From Thermococcus celericrescens (lineage in GTDB: Archaea > Methanobacteriota_B > Thermococci > Thermococcales > Thermococcaceae), in contig NZ_LLYW01000025.1 in NCBI RefSeq assembly GCF_001484195.1, positions 1-64,000 of the forward strand: 64,000 nucleotides of DNA, given 5' to 3'. Positions 50,889 through 60,006 of the stretch are shown here, piece after piece (the stretch's first letter is position 1; every line of letters begins with the position of its first letter). A program made the position numbers and the translations under genes. The notes under the pieces were generated by a model. The model ran no database searches. It was given only the letters and a program-made list of their open reading frames with translations, and had not been told where the DNA came from.

Positions 50889-51488
50889 ATGACTGAGCTG
50901 ACCGAGATTCTCAAACCGTACGGACCGTACGTCCTCGCCACAGTCACCCTGCTCTACGTCGCGTACATATTCATGAACAGGAAGAAGTTCAGGAGCGCGA
51001 GCGTTCTTGCCCTCTCCGCCGTGATGGCCGCGGTGGTAGGCGTCACCACGGCGTTCATAACGATAGCCACCCCCGCGACCGGTGGCTACCTCAACTTCGG
51101 CGATACTATGGTCATGTTCTCGGCAATGGCCTTTGGCCCCGTTATCGGCGTCTTCGCGGGCGGCGTTGGTTCGGCCCTCGGCGACATAATAGCGGGCTAT
51201 CCAGGATGGGCGCCGATAACCCTCGTCGTCAAGGGGCTTGAGGGGCTCGCAATCGGCTACATCGCCAGAAGAAGCGACAACGTCTCGACGCTGGTGATAG
51301 CGGGCCTGATAGGCGGAATAATAATGGTCTCAGGATACTTTGCCTTCGAGGCCTACATGTACGGTATCCCTGCGGCCGCCACCGAGGTGCCCGTCAACAT
51401 AGTCCAGGCCGTCACCGGCGTCCTGGTAGGCACGCTTCTGGCCCAGGCGATAAAGAAGAGATACCCTGAGATAGAGGACCTCCTCTAA
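50889..51488 (+). CDS. ECF transporter S component
   Basis: A 199-residue integral membrane protein with six helices: an N-terminal helix, then the S-component region (ALSAVMAAVVGVTTAFITI, LNFGDTMVMFSAMAFGPVIG, GGVGSALGDIIAGYPGWAPI). It would bind a vitamin or metal with energy from an ECF module encoded elsewhere; no riboswitch or partner gene identifies the substrate. ATG 50889 follows GGTGGTGAAC. Confidence 0.87.
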   Translation: MTELTEILKPYGPYVLATVTLLYVAYIFMNRKKFRSASVLALSAVMAAVVGVTTAFITIATPATGGYLNFGDTMVMFSAMAFGPVIGVFAGGVGSALGDIIAGYPGWAPITLVVKGLEGLAIGYIARRSDNVSTLVIAGLIGGIIMVSGYFAFEAYMYGIPAAATEVPVNIVQAVTGVLVGTLLAQAIKKRYPEIEDLL

Positions 51489-51769
51489 ACCTCCAGTTTC
51501 CTTATTTCTTCCCACATCTCGTTCTCGACGAGCAGGGGCTCGACCGATATTCTCCTTGAGGCGCGCTTCACCTGGCCGAGGTAGCTGGAGTCGGCGACCA
51601 CCGCGTCGTAGCCCAGTTCATCTATCTTGTATATCTTGAACCTGCACTCGCGCAGCTGCTCAACGGCGTACTCGATGAAGTTGGGACCCACAAGGAGTAT
51701 GTCGGGCTCGAGGCCCTCCTCACGGAGCTCCCGGATGGCCTTGTTCAGGAGGTCGTGTATCTCCTTCAT
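51485..51769 (-). CDS. Family 4 (A-domain) encapsulin-like shell protein
   Basis: A 94-residue protein of the short Thermococcales family classed as family 4 encapsulins, which correspond to the HK97 A-domain only (structure known for a P. furiosus member). Pattern: helical start, [15 protein letters not shown] (~24-38), [21 protein letters not shown] (~45-65), [15 protein letters not shown]. It overlaps deoC by ATGA; family 4 shells are predicted to be encoded beside their cargo enzyme, DeoC being one of the known partners. Assembly is unproved. Confidence 0.75.
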   Translation of the reverse strand: MKEIHDLLNKAIRELREEGLEPDILLVGPNFIEYAVEQLRECRFKIYKIDELGYDAVVADSSYLGQVKRASRRISVEPLLVENEMWEEIRKLEV

Positions 51770-52440
51770 TTCGGGGCTCCCCCCACAATCTTTATTCCGC
51801 TCGACGTTCCAATCCTCGTCGCGCCGGCCTCCACCATGGCAACCGCCTGCTCGTAGGTCCTTATTCCCCCGGCGGCCTTAACGCCCATCTCCGGGCCGAC
51901 CACCTTCCTCATGAGCCGGACGTCCTCAACGGTGGCTCCACCGGTTCCAAAGCCCGTTGAAGTCTTCACGAAGTCTGCCCCGGCCTCCTTCGCCAGCTCG
52001 CAGGCCTTCACCTTCTCCTCCTCCGTGAGGTAGCAGGTCTCGATGATGACCTTGACCTTCGCGCCCCTCGCATGGGCGACCTTAACGACCTCGGCTATGT
52101 CTTTCCTCACGTATTCGTAGTCCCCGTCCTTAAGGGCGCCTATATTGATGACCATGTCGAGCTCGTCGGCACCGTCGTCGAGGGCCCTCTCCGCCTCGAA
52201 GACCTTGACCTCTGTGGGGGTGGCTCCGAGCGGGAAGCCTATTACGCTCGCGACTTTGACGTTGGCACCCTTCTCGCGGAGATAGTCCCTTGCCAGCTTA
52301 ACCCTGTAGGGGTTGACGCAAACGGCGTAGAAACCATACTCAACGGCCTCATCACAGAGCCTCTTAATGTCATCGGCGGTAGCATAGGCCTTCAGATTCG
52401 TATGGTCAATATACCCCGCAATATCGATGTGATCAGCCAT
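51766..52440 (-). CDS. deoC: Deoxyribose-phosphate aldolase
   Basis: A 224-residue class I aldolase cleaving 2-deoxyribose 5-phosphate to glyceraldehyde 3-phosphate and acetaldehyde. Catalytic residues in [12 protein letters not shown] (Asp), KVIIETCYL and the Schiff-base Lys in FVKTSTGFG; phosphate-binding GIRTYEQA and GTSSG near the end. ATG 52440 (MADHIDIAG) follows GGTGATGGAA. Cotranscribed with the encapsulin-like gene. Confidence 0.94.
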   Translation of the reverse strand: MADHIDIAGYIDHTNLKAYATADDIKRLCDEAVEYGFYAVCVNPYRVKLARDYLREKGANVKVASVIGFPLGATPTEVKVFEAERALDDGADELDMVINIGALKDGDYEYVRKDIAEVVKVAHARGAKVKVIIETCYLTEEEKVKACELAKEAGADFVKTSTGFGTGGATVEDVRLMRKVVGPEMGVKAAGGIRTYEQAVAMVEAGATRIGTSSGIKIVGGAPK

Positions 52441-52610
52441 TTCCATCACCCGGTAACTACTCCATTCCAATGTATTTAGAGCTTTTCTCCCCAAAAATGC
52501 GTAAGTCCCCGGAAAATATGCGGACTTTGTTTTGTAATTCCATCAATTTCAAGCTTCATATCCACAGAACAGAAAGAAATACAGATTTTTGAAGAAATTT
52601 CAAAGGGATG

Positions 52611-52919
52611 TTATCGGGCCTCCAGCCTCTCAAGCGCACGGAGAAACCTCTCCGCAACCCCCTCCTCGCCGAACACCGGCGTTTCCTTCCCATCCAAGAT
52701 TCTGCAGAGGACCTCCACCGCTCTGTCCCAGCTCTCCTCAAGGCTATTTCCCCTCGGAATCGGGTTCCTGAGAACGTGCCATCTCCCCGTTGGAGGGTCG
52801 TAGAACAGCACCCTGGGGATGTAGTCCATGTCCATGAACGTGTTGTCCAGGCTGAGCTCTATTCGAAAGCCATCAACCTCGACGAAACCATCCTCGCGCA
52901 GCCGTCTCTTCCAGTCCAT
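52611..52919 (-). CDS. Hypothetical protein
   Basis: A 102-residue soluble protein: basic N-terminus, then a beta-rich middle (VDGFRIELSLDNTFMDMDYI, VLFYDPPTGRWHVLRNP) and a C-terminal helix. No family recognised. Monocistronic, 171 bp upstream of deoC on the same strand. Confidence 0.65.
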   Translation of the reverse strand: MDWKRRLREDGFVEVDGFRIELSLDNTFMDMDYIPRVLFYDPPTGRWHVLRNPIPRGNSLEESWDRAVEVLCRILDGKETPVFGEEGVAERFLRALERLEAR

Positions 52920-52948
52920 ATGGAAAGTTGGAGGGGAGGTTTAAAAGC

Positions 52949-54166
52949 TCATCTCCTCCCCGCGAGGGCAACAATCAACGCCAGCAGGACCACTATTCCG
53001 GGCCCGCATACCTCCCCTTTAGTCGAACCAGACATCGTGGTAGAATCCCCGGAAGGAGGCTTAGTTAGTGTCGGCCCAACGTAGGCCGTCCCGTTCGGGA
53101 GCTCGTACACGGGAACCTCGCGGGTGAAGCACCTGACGAGGAGGGGGTTGAGGCTCTCATCGTAGGGTATCCATGCAAAGGTGCCGTTCCCCGTTTCGTA
53201 CCAGCCTATGTTGGAGTTGTGCCCCGCGTTTCCCCACTCTGCAGCCCGGAGCACGCCCTCAACGTCCGATTCGTCCATCCGAAGGGCACCGGTCTCAATC
53301 AGCCACTCGAGCTCGGCTTTTAAGGCTTTGGAGGCGTTGACCTCTGAGGGATCCAGCGACGGGGAAAGCCGGGTTACGGAGGTCTTGACCAGCGTCAGGG
53401 AGACGTCGCAGGAGACGCCAAAGGCGCCGAGGAAGTCCTTGACGGCAGCGTTCACTTCGTCATCGGACCTGTTCACCCCCTCAACCTCAAGCTCAAAGTA
53501 CCCTGCCCGGATCACCTTGGACGGATTGATCCCGTGCTCCCTCAGGCAGGACTCAAAGGCCGGGTTCGGCTTCCAGGTGCAGAGGCCGTTGACGCAACCG
53601 CAGCTCGTCAGTGAGAGGCAGTCGTACCACGGCTTGTAAACGCAGGGCGTCACTATCTCCCGGGCTTCCTTCTTAGGGGCGCAGACCTCACCGGAACAGC
53701 CGCCGGTGGCGCAGTCGGCGTCGGAGGTGCACTCTTTTCCCCGAACCGGGGTCAAGCTTATTCTAACGCCATTCCTCTCAAAGGTCGTGTTATCTGTGAC
53801 GTTCCAGCCGTCGGCCCTTAGTTTCTCGAGGGTTTCCTCTGTGATGAGAATGGAGAGGTTTAACGAAGCCCTCGAAACGTCTATGGTCTTCCACCCCACA
53901 GGTATCTGAACCCTGAGGTGGGGGCCGTCGCTCCCGTTCCAGAGCATGACGTAGAGCCTTTCATCGTAGTGTGAGAGGAAGACAAAGGTGCCGTTTTCGA
54001 CTACCGCGTTGTGGAGGGCGTTGAAAGCGGGATACGGCCGATAAACTATCCCCGGCTTGTTCAGAACGACCTCAACGGCATAACCGTCGGAGGAACTCAT
54101 GCAGGCCTTAACAACCGGTGTTAGAGTGAACATAAGGAGGACCATGAGCGCCGCGAGCCTCTTCAT
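52949..54166 (-). CDS. Heavy-Cys/CGP-CTERM surface protein
   Basis: A 405-residue secreted protein. Signal peptide (1-21), an N-terminal domain, a Cys cluster ([19 protein letters not shown], then [20 protein letters not shown] and GLC), a Ser/Thr linker and a C-terminal CGP-CTERM sorting signal: [19 protein letters not shown]. This tail is specific to Thermococcales surface proteins and is thought to be processed and lipid-anchored. The eight-Cys region resembles those found in CGP-CTERM proteins of unknown function. Confidence 0.85.
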   Translation of the reverse strand: MKRLAALMVLLMFTLTPVVKACMSSSDGYAVEVVLNKPGIVYRPYPAFNALHNAVVENGTFVFLSHYDERLYVMLWNGSDGPHLRVQIPVGWKTIDVSRASLNLSILITEETLEKLRADGWNVTDNTTFERNGVRISLTPVRGKECTSDADCATGGCSGEVCAPKKEAREIVTPCVYKPWYDCLSLTSCGCVNGLCTWKPNPAFESCLREHGINPSKVIRAGYFELEVEGVNRSDDEVNAAVKDFLGAFGVSCDVSLTLVKTSVTRLSPSLDPSEVNASKALKAELEWLIETGALRMDESDVEGVLRAAEWGNAGHNSNIGWYETGNGTFAWIPYDESLNPLLVRCFTREVPVYELPNGTAYVGPTLTKPPSGDSTTMSGSTKGEVCGPGIVVLLALIVALAGRR

Positions 54167-54281
54167 TTTCCCACCGGATGGCGTAGGGCGCCAAAATATA
54201 TACGCCTATTCATCGCTTCGGCCCGGATTGAAGCTAAAACCTTTATATGCCCTGCCGGGAATATCACCCGAGGTGATTGAG

Positions 54282-55574
54282 ATGGAGAACCCCTTTGAGA
54301 TAACTGGAGTCGTTGCTAGGGAGATACTCGACAGCAGGGGGAACCCGACCGTCGAGGTTGAGGTCTACACGCCGATAAGCATGGGGCGCGCTGCAGTTCC
54401 GAGCGGAGCCTCAACCGGCACCCACGAGGCCCTTGAGCTCCGCGACGGCGGGAAGCGCTACCTTGGCAAGGGCGTTAGAAGGGCCGTCGAGAACGTCAAC
54501 AAGATAATCGCGCCCGAGATAGTTGGTATGGACGTCACCTGGCAGAGGGATATAGACAGCCTCATGCTCGAGCTCGACGGCACAGAGAACAAGAGCAACC
54601 TCGGCGCCAACGCGATCCTCGGCGTTTCTCTGGCAGTCGCCAAGGCCGCCGCCAACGCGCTCGGCCTTCCGCTCTACCAGTACATCGGCGGAACCAACGC
54701 CTACGTCATGCCCGTTCCGATGAGCAACGTCATCAACGGCGGCGTTCACGCCGGCAACGAGCTCGACTTCCAGGAGTTCATGATAATGCCCGTTGGGGCC
54801 GGTTCCCTCAGGGAGGGCATCATGTGGGTCAGCGAGACCTACCACGTCCTCAAGAAGGTCATAGCGGAGAAGTACGGAAAGAACGCGGTCAACGTTGGTG
54901 ACGAGGGCGGCTTCGCCCCGCCGATGAAGGAAGCCACCGAGCCGCTCGAGGTTCTCATCAAGGCCATCGAGGAGGCAGGCTACAAGCCCGGCGACGAGAT
55001 AGCGTTTGCCCTCGACGCGGCATCGAGCGAGTTCTTCCACCCCGAGAAGGGTAAGTACGTCGTCGGCGGCAAGGAGTACGACCGCGGCGAGCTGCTCGAG
55101 CTCTACAGGGAGCTCGTCTCAGCCTACCCGATAGTCTCCATTGAGGACCCGTTCCACGAGGAGGACTGGGAAGGCTTCGTCATGATAACCAGGGAGCTCG
55201 GAGGCAAGATACAGATAGTCGGCGACGACCTCTTCGTCACCAACCCGAAGAGGATAAGGAAGGGCATTGAGATGGGCGCAGCGAACGCGCTCCTCCTCAA
55301 GGTGAACCAGATTGGAACCCTCAGCGAGGCCATCGATGCCGCATACACCTCATTCCGCGCCGGCTATGGCGTCGTCGTCTCCCACCGCTCGGGTGAGACC
55401 GAGGACAGCACAATAGCGGACCTCGCGGTTGCCCTCAACGCCGGCCAGATAAAGACCGGTGCTCCAGCCAGGAGCGACAGGAACGCCAAGTACAACCAGC
55501 TGATACGCATAGAGGAAGAGCTCGAGGGAATAGCCCTCTATCCCGGCAGGAAGTTCCGCAACCCGTTCCTCTGA
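54282..55574 (+). CDS. eno: Enolase
   Basis: A 430-residue phosphopyruvate hydratase. Motifs: [81 protein letters not shown] and [11 protein letters not shown]. Metal ligands Asp/Glu/Asp and catalytic Lys (LLKVNQ) are present. ATG 54282 after GAGGTGATTGAG; TATA CTTTATATG at 54241-54249. The frame is open upstream into the divergent gene but this is not coding. Confidence 0.96.
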   Translation: MENPFEITGVVAREILDSRGNPTVEVEVYTPISMGRAAVPSGASTGTHEALELRDGGKRYLGKGVRRAVENVNKIIAPEIVGMDVTWQRDIDSLMLELDGTENKSNLGANAILGVSLAVAKAAANALGLPLYQYIGGTNAYVMPVPMSNVINGGVHAGNELDFQEFMIMPVGAGSLREGIMWVSETYHVLKKVIAEKYGKNAVNVGDEGGFAPPMKEATEPLEVLIKAIEEAGYKPGDEIAFALDAASSEFFHPEKGKYVVGGKEYDRGELLELYRELVSAYPIVSIEDPFHEEDWEGFVMITRELGGKIQIVGDDLFVTNPKRIRKGIEMGAANALLLKVNQIGTLSEAIDAAYTSFRAGYGVVVSHRSGETEDSTIADLAVALNAGQIKTGAPARSDRNAKYNQLIRIEEELEGIALYPGRKFRNPFL

Positions 55575-55702
55575 CCCCTTTTCCTTAATTTTGGTGGAGC
55601 AGATGGAGTTTGACATTTTTCTTTTACAAACAACCACCCAGCTAGCCCTTAAGCGGGAAAGCAACACCCTTTTAAAGCCTAAGAACAATACCATACTTTG
55701 AA

Positions 55703-57040
55703 ATGAAACGCTCAGTAACCATCAAACTCCAGCCGAGCAAAACCCAAGAGAAAATCCTCTTCGAGTTAGCTCAAGCCACCGCAGTAATCTGGAACAAACT
55801 CAACTACCAGCGTTTAAAACAATTCAAAGAATTCGGCAAGATTGATTTTAATGGAACAGAAAAGAAAGCTTATCACGAGTTCAAAAACTGGACTGGTGGT
55901 TCGACAGTCCAACAATTAGCCAGAAAAAACGCTGAAAGCTGGAGGAGCTTCTTCATACTCAACAAGAAGAAAAAGAGTGGAGAATTACCAGAATGGTTCA
56001 AGCCCAAACCGCCCGGCTTTGTTAGAGAAGAAAACGGTAAGAAAATTTTCATAATCCCCATCAGAAACGACCAGTACAGGATTGACGGGAATGTTATTGA
56101 ACTGCGAAGACTTGGAAAGTTTGGGAGATTAAGAATTCAATTCAAGGGGAGAATTTACCTCAAGGGCAAGCAGGGGCGCTTAGAGATAACTTATGACGCC
56201 GTTAAACGCAAGTGGTATGCCCACGTTAGCTTCACCGTCGAGGAGAAACTAATCAACGGCAAGTGGGTGAAAATTCCAAGGCAACCATTGGGAAACCTTT
56301 CAGCGGGAATTGATTTAGGAGTGAATAATTTAATGGCCGTTTACGTTGAGAACGGCGAAAGCTTCCTCGTGAACGGCAGGCCATTAAAGTCAATAGCCTT
56401 TTACTGGCGGAGGAGAATAGCCGATTATCAGTCCAAACTCAACAAGAGTGGTGCAAAGAAGAGTAAGAAGCTCAAAAGAATGCACGAGAAGGCTAAACTT
56501 CAGGCCAAACACTACATCAACACTGCCGTGAGACAAACCGTCGAGAGACTCTACTGCCTCGGAGTCTCCAGAATTATCGTGGGTTACCCGAAGGGGATAG
56601 CCAGAAACTCTGATAATGGTAAAAAGCAGAATTTTCTCCTCTCCCACGTTTGGCGTTTCAATACCGTTATCAAACGGCTTATGGAAGTTGCTGAGGAGTA
56701 TGGTATTCAGGTTTTGCTTGTTAATGAGGCTTTTACTTCTCAGTTTTGTCCCCTCTGCGGCCAACGCCATCCTAATGGAAGAATCTTTAGGGGTTTGTTT
56801 AAGTGCCGTGGAGAGGGCGTTGTCTTGAATGCGGATTTGGTTGGAGCGTTTAATATTTTGAGGAAGGTTGTGAAAACCATAACCCCACGCCTGCCGGGTT
56901 TAACGGGGGGTAGGGGTAATTGGGGGAAGACCCTCCCCGAGGGGTTCTCCGAACCCCCTTCAAAGGGGGTGATGAGGATTACCCCTCAAACCTCCTCGCC
57001 TTTGGTGTGGGGTTTCCTCGACGGAAACCCCGTCCTTTAA
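55703..57040 (+). CDS. tnpB: TnpB RNA-guided endonuclease, copy 3
   Basis: A 445-residue intact TnpB: RuvC Asp204, Glu342, Asp378; zinc ligands C349, C352, C368 with Glu at the fourth position (KCRGEG). It reads eight codons further than copy 2 (FLDGNPVL) because the right end sequence differs. Close to copy 2 in sequence, so recent spread within this genome is likely. Confidence 0.95.
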   Translation: MKRSVTIKLQPSKTQEKILFELAQATAVIWNKLNYQRLKQFKEFGKIDFNGTEKKAYHEFKNWTGGSTVQQLARKNAESWRSFFILNKKKKSGELPEWFKPKPPGFVREENGKKIFIIPIRNDQYRIDGNVIELRRLGKFGRLRIQFKGRIYLKGKQGRLEITYDAVKRKWYAHVSFTVEEKLINGKWVKIPRQPLGNLSAGIDLGVNNLMAVYVENGESFLVNGRPLKSIAFYWRRRIADYQSKLNKSGAKKSKKLKRMHEKAKLQAKHYINTAVRQTVERLYCLGVSRIIVGYPKGIARNSDNGKKQNFLLSHVWRFNTVIKRLMEVAEEYGIQVLLVNEAFTSQFCPLCGQRHPNGRIFRGLFKCRGEGVVLNADLVGAFNILRKVVKTITPRLPGLTGGRGNWGKTLPEGFSEPPSKGVMRITPQTSSPLVWGFLDGNPVL

Positions 57041-57056
57041 GGCGGGGAGGAGGTCA
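56880..57056 (+). ncRNA. Putative omega/reRNA of TnpB copy 3
   Basis: G/C-rich hairpins at the tnpB 3' end: AGGGGTTCTCCGAACCCCCT, GGGGTTTCC/GGAAACCCC, and CCCCGTCCTTTAAGGCGGGG just before GGAGGTCA. The guide would begin TCCCGGGAAGCTCATA, the start of the neighbouring membrane-protein gene. Confidence 0.5.
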
Positions 57057-57068
57057 TCCCGGGAAGCT

Positions 57069-57714
57069 CATAAAGCCCAGACCGCTCCTCATTCTGGCCG
57101 AGTTATTCCTCCTGCCCGCGGCGGTTCTGGCTTCGAAGTCCTACAACGCCTCGATAGCCTGCCTCGGCGTTTCCACAGTTCTGTACTACGTGGGCATGAC
57201 CGAGCTCGTGCGGAAGAGGCTCGGAAGGTGGGCGGTGAAGAGGTTCACGATAGCCTACCTTCTGAGGGCGTTCTCGTGGGTTCTCATGATAGCCTCGGCC
57301 TTCTACACGTACTCGGCGGTCATAGAGAACATCTTCCCATTCGGCCCACCAGAGTTCGTGATAACATCCCTCGTTGCACTGATTGGAGCGATACTCAACT
57401 ACATCGCTGTTGGGATAAGGAACAGCGTGCTCTGGAAAATTAAGGGACTGAAGATGAGCCTCTGGATGTCGAGGCTTAACTCAATCGTGCTGTTCCTCAT
57501 GGCGGCGGTTCCGTTTCTGCCGGCGCTCGCCAACGCTGGAGAGGTAACCTGGCTTTTGGCAATCCTCGCAGCCCCTATACTCGGTTCCTTCACGGTCCTG
57601 GCGATACTCGGAAAGCTGTTCTATCTCAAGTTCCTCCTAACCTTCGAGGAAACAAAACCGTCCAGTCAGGGTTTTAAGCGGAAAGGCGGACTCCCGAGGC
57701 GGGAGGGGGATTAG
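57069..57714 (+). CDS. Membrane protein, unknown; start codon not found
   Basis: About 215 residues with six to seven hydrophobic segments, starting abruptly (KLIKPRPLLILAELFLLPAA) 13 bp after the right end of TnpB copy 3. No ATG, GTG or TTG precedes the first helix in this frame outside the element. A ribosome site and ATG at 55603 left of the element would read M-E-F-D-I-F-L-L-Q-T and join in frame if the junction were off by one base. I treat it as interrupted at its 5' end; expression is doubtful. Confidence 0.6.
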
Positions 57715-57742
57715 GCGGGAAACTCAAAAGCAACCCCCTCTG

Positions 57743-57806
57743 AGGTGATTTAAATGGCAGAACGAAAAAAACTCAAAATCTACATTCCCGGCATCAAATT
57801 CCCCTC
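57743..57806 (+). repeat. Flanking duplication 3, left copy (5' end of radical SAM gene)
   Basis: About 64 bp holding a ribosome site and codons for MAERKKLKIYIPGIKFPS. It is repeated with ~10 differences at 57967-58030, where it begins the intact radical SAM gene. The frame started here continues 76 codons through the insert and stops on the downstream start. Confidence 0.85.
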
Positions 57807-57966
57807 GCAGGACCGGGGGGTTTCACCCCCCACGTCCTTGCCAACCCCCTCCCCCCGAACGTGGGGCTTTGCCCCACATGAATCGGGAAACTACGTTTCC
57901 CAAACCCTTCATTCTCCTTTAAACACCGGAGGGGGCTCTCGCCCCCTACGACCCCCAAGTTCTGCA
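57807..57966 (+). repeat. Hairpin array between duplicated gene starts
   Basis: 160 bp made largely of short perfect hairpins in tandem: GGGGGGTTTCACCCCCC, GTGGGGCTTTGCCCCAC, GGGAAACTACGTTTCCC and GGGGGCTCTCGCCCCC. There is no coding logic of its own. It separates a truncated first copy from the complete radical SAM gene. Confidence 0.8.
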
Positions 57967-58030
57967 AGGTGGTTGAAATGGTAGAAAGAAAAAAGCTCAA
58001 GATCTACATTCCAGGCATCAAATTTCCCTC
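57967..58030 (+). repeat. Flanking duplication 3, right copy
   Basis: Right-hand counterpart of 57743-57806; contains the ribosome site AAGGTGGTTGAA and start of the intact radical SAM gene. Confidence 0.85.
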
Positions 58031-58814
58031 AATCTCGCTCACGGGAAACTACTGCTCGCTGAACTGTGCCCACTGCGGGAGACACTACCTGGAGGGCATG
58101 AGAAAGCCCACGAGGAGAGAGCTGGTTGATTACTGCGCCGGGCTCGAGAGGGAGGGCTACACAGGCTGCCTGCTGAGCGGTGGAATGGATTCGAGGCTCA
58201 AGGTTCCCATTGACAGGTACGCGGCTGAAATCAGGGAGATAAAGCGAAGAACGAGCCTCAAGCTCAACGCCCACGTGGGATTCATAGACGAAAACGATTT
58301 GGAGTGGGTCAAATACGTTGATGTGGTCTCCCTCGACTTCGTGGGCGATGACGACGTGATAAGGCGCGTTTACGGGATAGACAAAACCGTTGAGGACTAC
58401 CTGAGAATCCTGGACCTGCTCACGGGGGCAGGCGTCAGGGTGGCGCCCCACATAACCATCGGGCTGGATTTCGGCAGAATCGACTGGGAGTACCGGGCGA
58501 TAGACCTGCTGACGGAGTACCCGATAGACGTCCTCGTGCTGGACGTGCTCATCCCGACCAAGGGGACGGGGATGGAGAGTGTTCCAAAGCCGTCAGTGGA
58601 GGAGAGCCTGAGGGTGGTTGAATACGCACGCGAGCGCTTTGACGGGGAGATAAGCATAGGCTGCATGCGTCCGCTGGGCAGGTGGCGGGTTGACTTCGAC
58701 AGGGGGGCGATTTTAGCCGGCATAAACCGGCTGACGAATCCGCCTAGAAAAGTTATCGAATGGGCAAAAAGTGTGAGGGACGTCGAGATAATCTACGAGT
58801 GCTGCGTTATGTGA
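57978..58814 (+). CDS. Radical SAM protein, unknown function
   Basis: A 278-residue radical SAM enzyme with CX3CX2C in YCSLNCAHCGRHYLEG and a TIM-barrel-like core (SGGMDSRLKVPID, LNAHVGFIDENDLEWV, DVVSLDFVGDDDVIRRVYGI, VAPHITIGLDFG). No SPASM domain; two more Cys close the C-terminus (YECCVM). ATG 57978 follows GGTGGTTGAA. Not recognised beyond the superfamily; distant similarity to lipoate/biotin-synthase-like folds is only impression. Confidence 0.85.
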   Translation: MVERKKLKIYIPGIKFPSISLTGNYCSLNCAHCGRHYLEGMRKPTRRELVDYCAGLEREGYTGCLLSGGMDSRLKVPIDRYAAEIREIKRRTSLKLNAHVGFIDENDLEWVKYVDVVSLDFVGDDDVIRRVYGIDKTVEDYLRILDLLTGAGVRVAPHITIGLDFGRIDWEYRAIDLLTEYPIDVLVLDVLIPTKGTGMESVPKPSVEESLRVVEYARERFDGEISIGCMRPLGRWRVDFDRGAILAGINRLTNPPRKVIEWAKSVRDVEIIYECCVM

Positions 58815-58892
58815 AGAAGGCACGCGTCGGGCTCACCATTCCTCGCATCATCATAAATCAGAAAGGAGAACGCCGATCATCGCCCGATAAGA

Positions 58893-59345
58893 CTAAAGCT
58901 CCTCCTTGACGGTCACAAATGACACCATCGTAACCGTCTGGCCAACCCCTTTTATCTCCCTGAGCCTGTCCACGACTATCCTTCCAACGGCCTCCGAGCT
59001 CGGGGCGCGCACCTTTATGAGCAGGTCCCACTCACCGGCTATTATGTGGACTTCGTAGACTCCCTCAAGAGCCGCTATCCTCTCCGCCACCTCGCGCTGG
59101 CTTAAGCCGGAGTCCGGTTCGTAGCGGGCGAGGATGAATGCGGTGGTCCCGAGGTCGAGCTTTTTGTAGTCAGGCTTGACGGTGAACTTCTCGATGACGC
59201 CGTCCTCGACCAGCTTTTTGATGCGGTAGTGGACGGTGGTTCGGGGTATGCCGAGCTTCTTGCTGAGCGAGGCTATGTTCTCCCTCGCGTTCTCCTTGAG
59301 TTCCTTCAACAGCCTTAAATCGGTGGCATCAAGAGTGTTTACCAT
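58893..59345 (-). CDS. Lrp/AsnC family transcriptional regulator
   Basis: A 150-residue regulator: N-terminal HTH (ATDLRLLKELKENARENIAS to IPRTTVHYRIKKL) and C-terminal RAM domain (FILARYEPDSGL, VYEVHIIAGEWDLLIKVR, VTMVSFVTVKEE). ATG 59345 (MVNTLDATD) follows GGGGGTTGCG. Ligand and targets unknown. Confidence 0.93.
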   Translation of the reverse strand: MVNTLDATDLRLLKELKENARENIASLSKKLGIPRTTVHYRIKKLVEDGVIEKFTVKPDYKKLDLGTTAFILARYEPDSGLSQREVAERIAALEGVYEVHIIAGEWDLLIKVRAPSSEAVGRIVVDRLREIKGVGQTVTMVSFVTVKEEL

Positions 59346-59400
59346 CGCAACCCCCTTCGTCATTCATTCAATTATTACTGTTAACTTTGGAACATGAGGC

Positions 59401-59955
59401 TTATTTAAGGTTTTCCTTTAGCCACTCTGAGAAGGCTTTTAAAGCCCTTCCACGATGTGATATACTGTTCTTCTCATCCGTTGTCATTTCGGCAAAAGTT
59501 CTGTCGAATCCCCGAGGCATGAATATCGGGTCAAAGCCGAAGCCGCCGGTCCCGCGCTTCTCCCTGGTTATCTCCCCATCGACACGGCCCGTGAACAGGT
59601 GAACCTCACCGTCCCAGTAGGCTATCACGCTCCTGAAGTGTGCTTTTCTGTCCTCAACGCCCGCCATAAGCCGGAGGATGCCGTCTATTCCCAGGGTCCT
59701 GTAAACGTAGGCCGAGTACACACCCGGGAAGCCCTTAAGGGCGTCGATGAACAGTCCGGAATCATCTAAGAAGAACGGGCCGTCTATCCTCCCGGCGAGC
59801 CACCGGAGGCCGTACTCCGCCACCTCCTCGAGTGTATCCGCCTGTATCTCTGGGTATTCAAACCGGAGCTGGTAGACCTCAACGCCGAGGGGCTCGAAGT
59901 ACTTCCTCGCCTCCTCAACCTTTCCGGGGTTAGAAGTGATAAAAGCCAGCCTCAT
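59401..59955 (-). CDS. XTP/dITP diphosphatase (HAM1/RdgB)
   Basis: A 184-residue house-cleaning pyrophosphatase removing deaminated purine nucleotides. Motifs: [12 protein letters not shown] (substrate), [21 protein letters not shown] (metal site), [22 protein letters not shown] and [12 protein letters not shown]. Family-typical length. Confidence 0.95.
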   Translation of the reverse strand: MRLAFITSNPGKVEEARKYFEPLGVEVYQLRFEYPEIQADTLEEVAEYGLRWLAGRIDGPFFLDDSGLFIDALKGFPGVYSAYVYRTLGIDGILRLMAGVEDRKAHFRSVIAYWDGEVHLFTGRVDGEITREKRGTGGFGFDPIFMPRGFDRTFAEMTTDEKNSISHRGRALKAFSEWLKENLK

Positions 59956-60006
59956 ACCATCACCGAAGGAGAAGGGGGAAGGTGGGTAAAAAAGGTTGCC
60001 GGTTCT

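Larger units (their letters stand above)
55634..57056 (+). mobile_element. IS200/IS605-type TnpB-only element, copy 3
   Basis: 1423 bp with the same ends as copy 2 (left CCACCCAGCTAGCCCTTAAG, right GGAGGTCA). It lies between enolase and a membrane-protein gene that now lacks a start codon, so insertion at or near that gene's 5' end is likely. Confidence 0.92.

Noticed and set aside
56920..57068. Extension of the membrane-protein gene back into TnpB copy 3
   Set aside because: The frame happens to be open through the right end, but this part is the TnpB 3' region and its RNA, not homologous N-terminal protein.
57807..57966. CRISPR array
   Set aside because: The hairpins have different sequences, no constant repeat and no spacers of uniform length. 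No cas gene is in the window.
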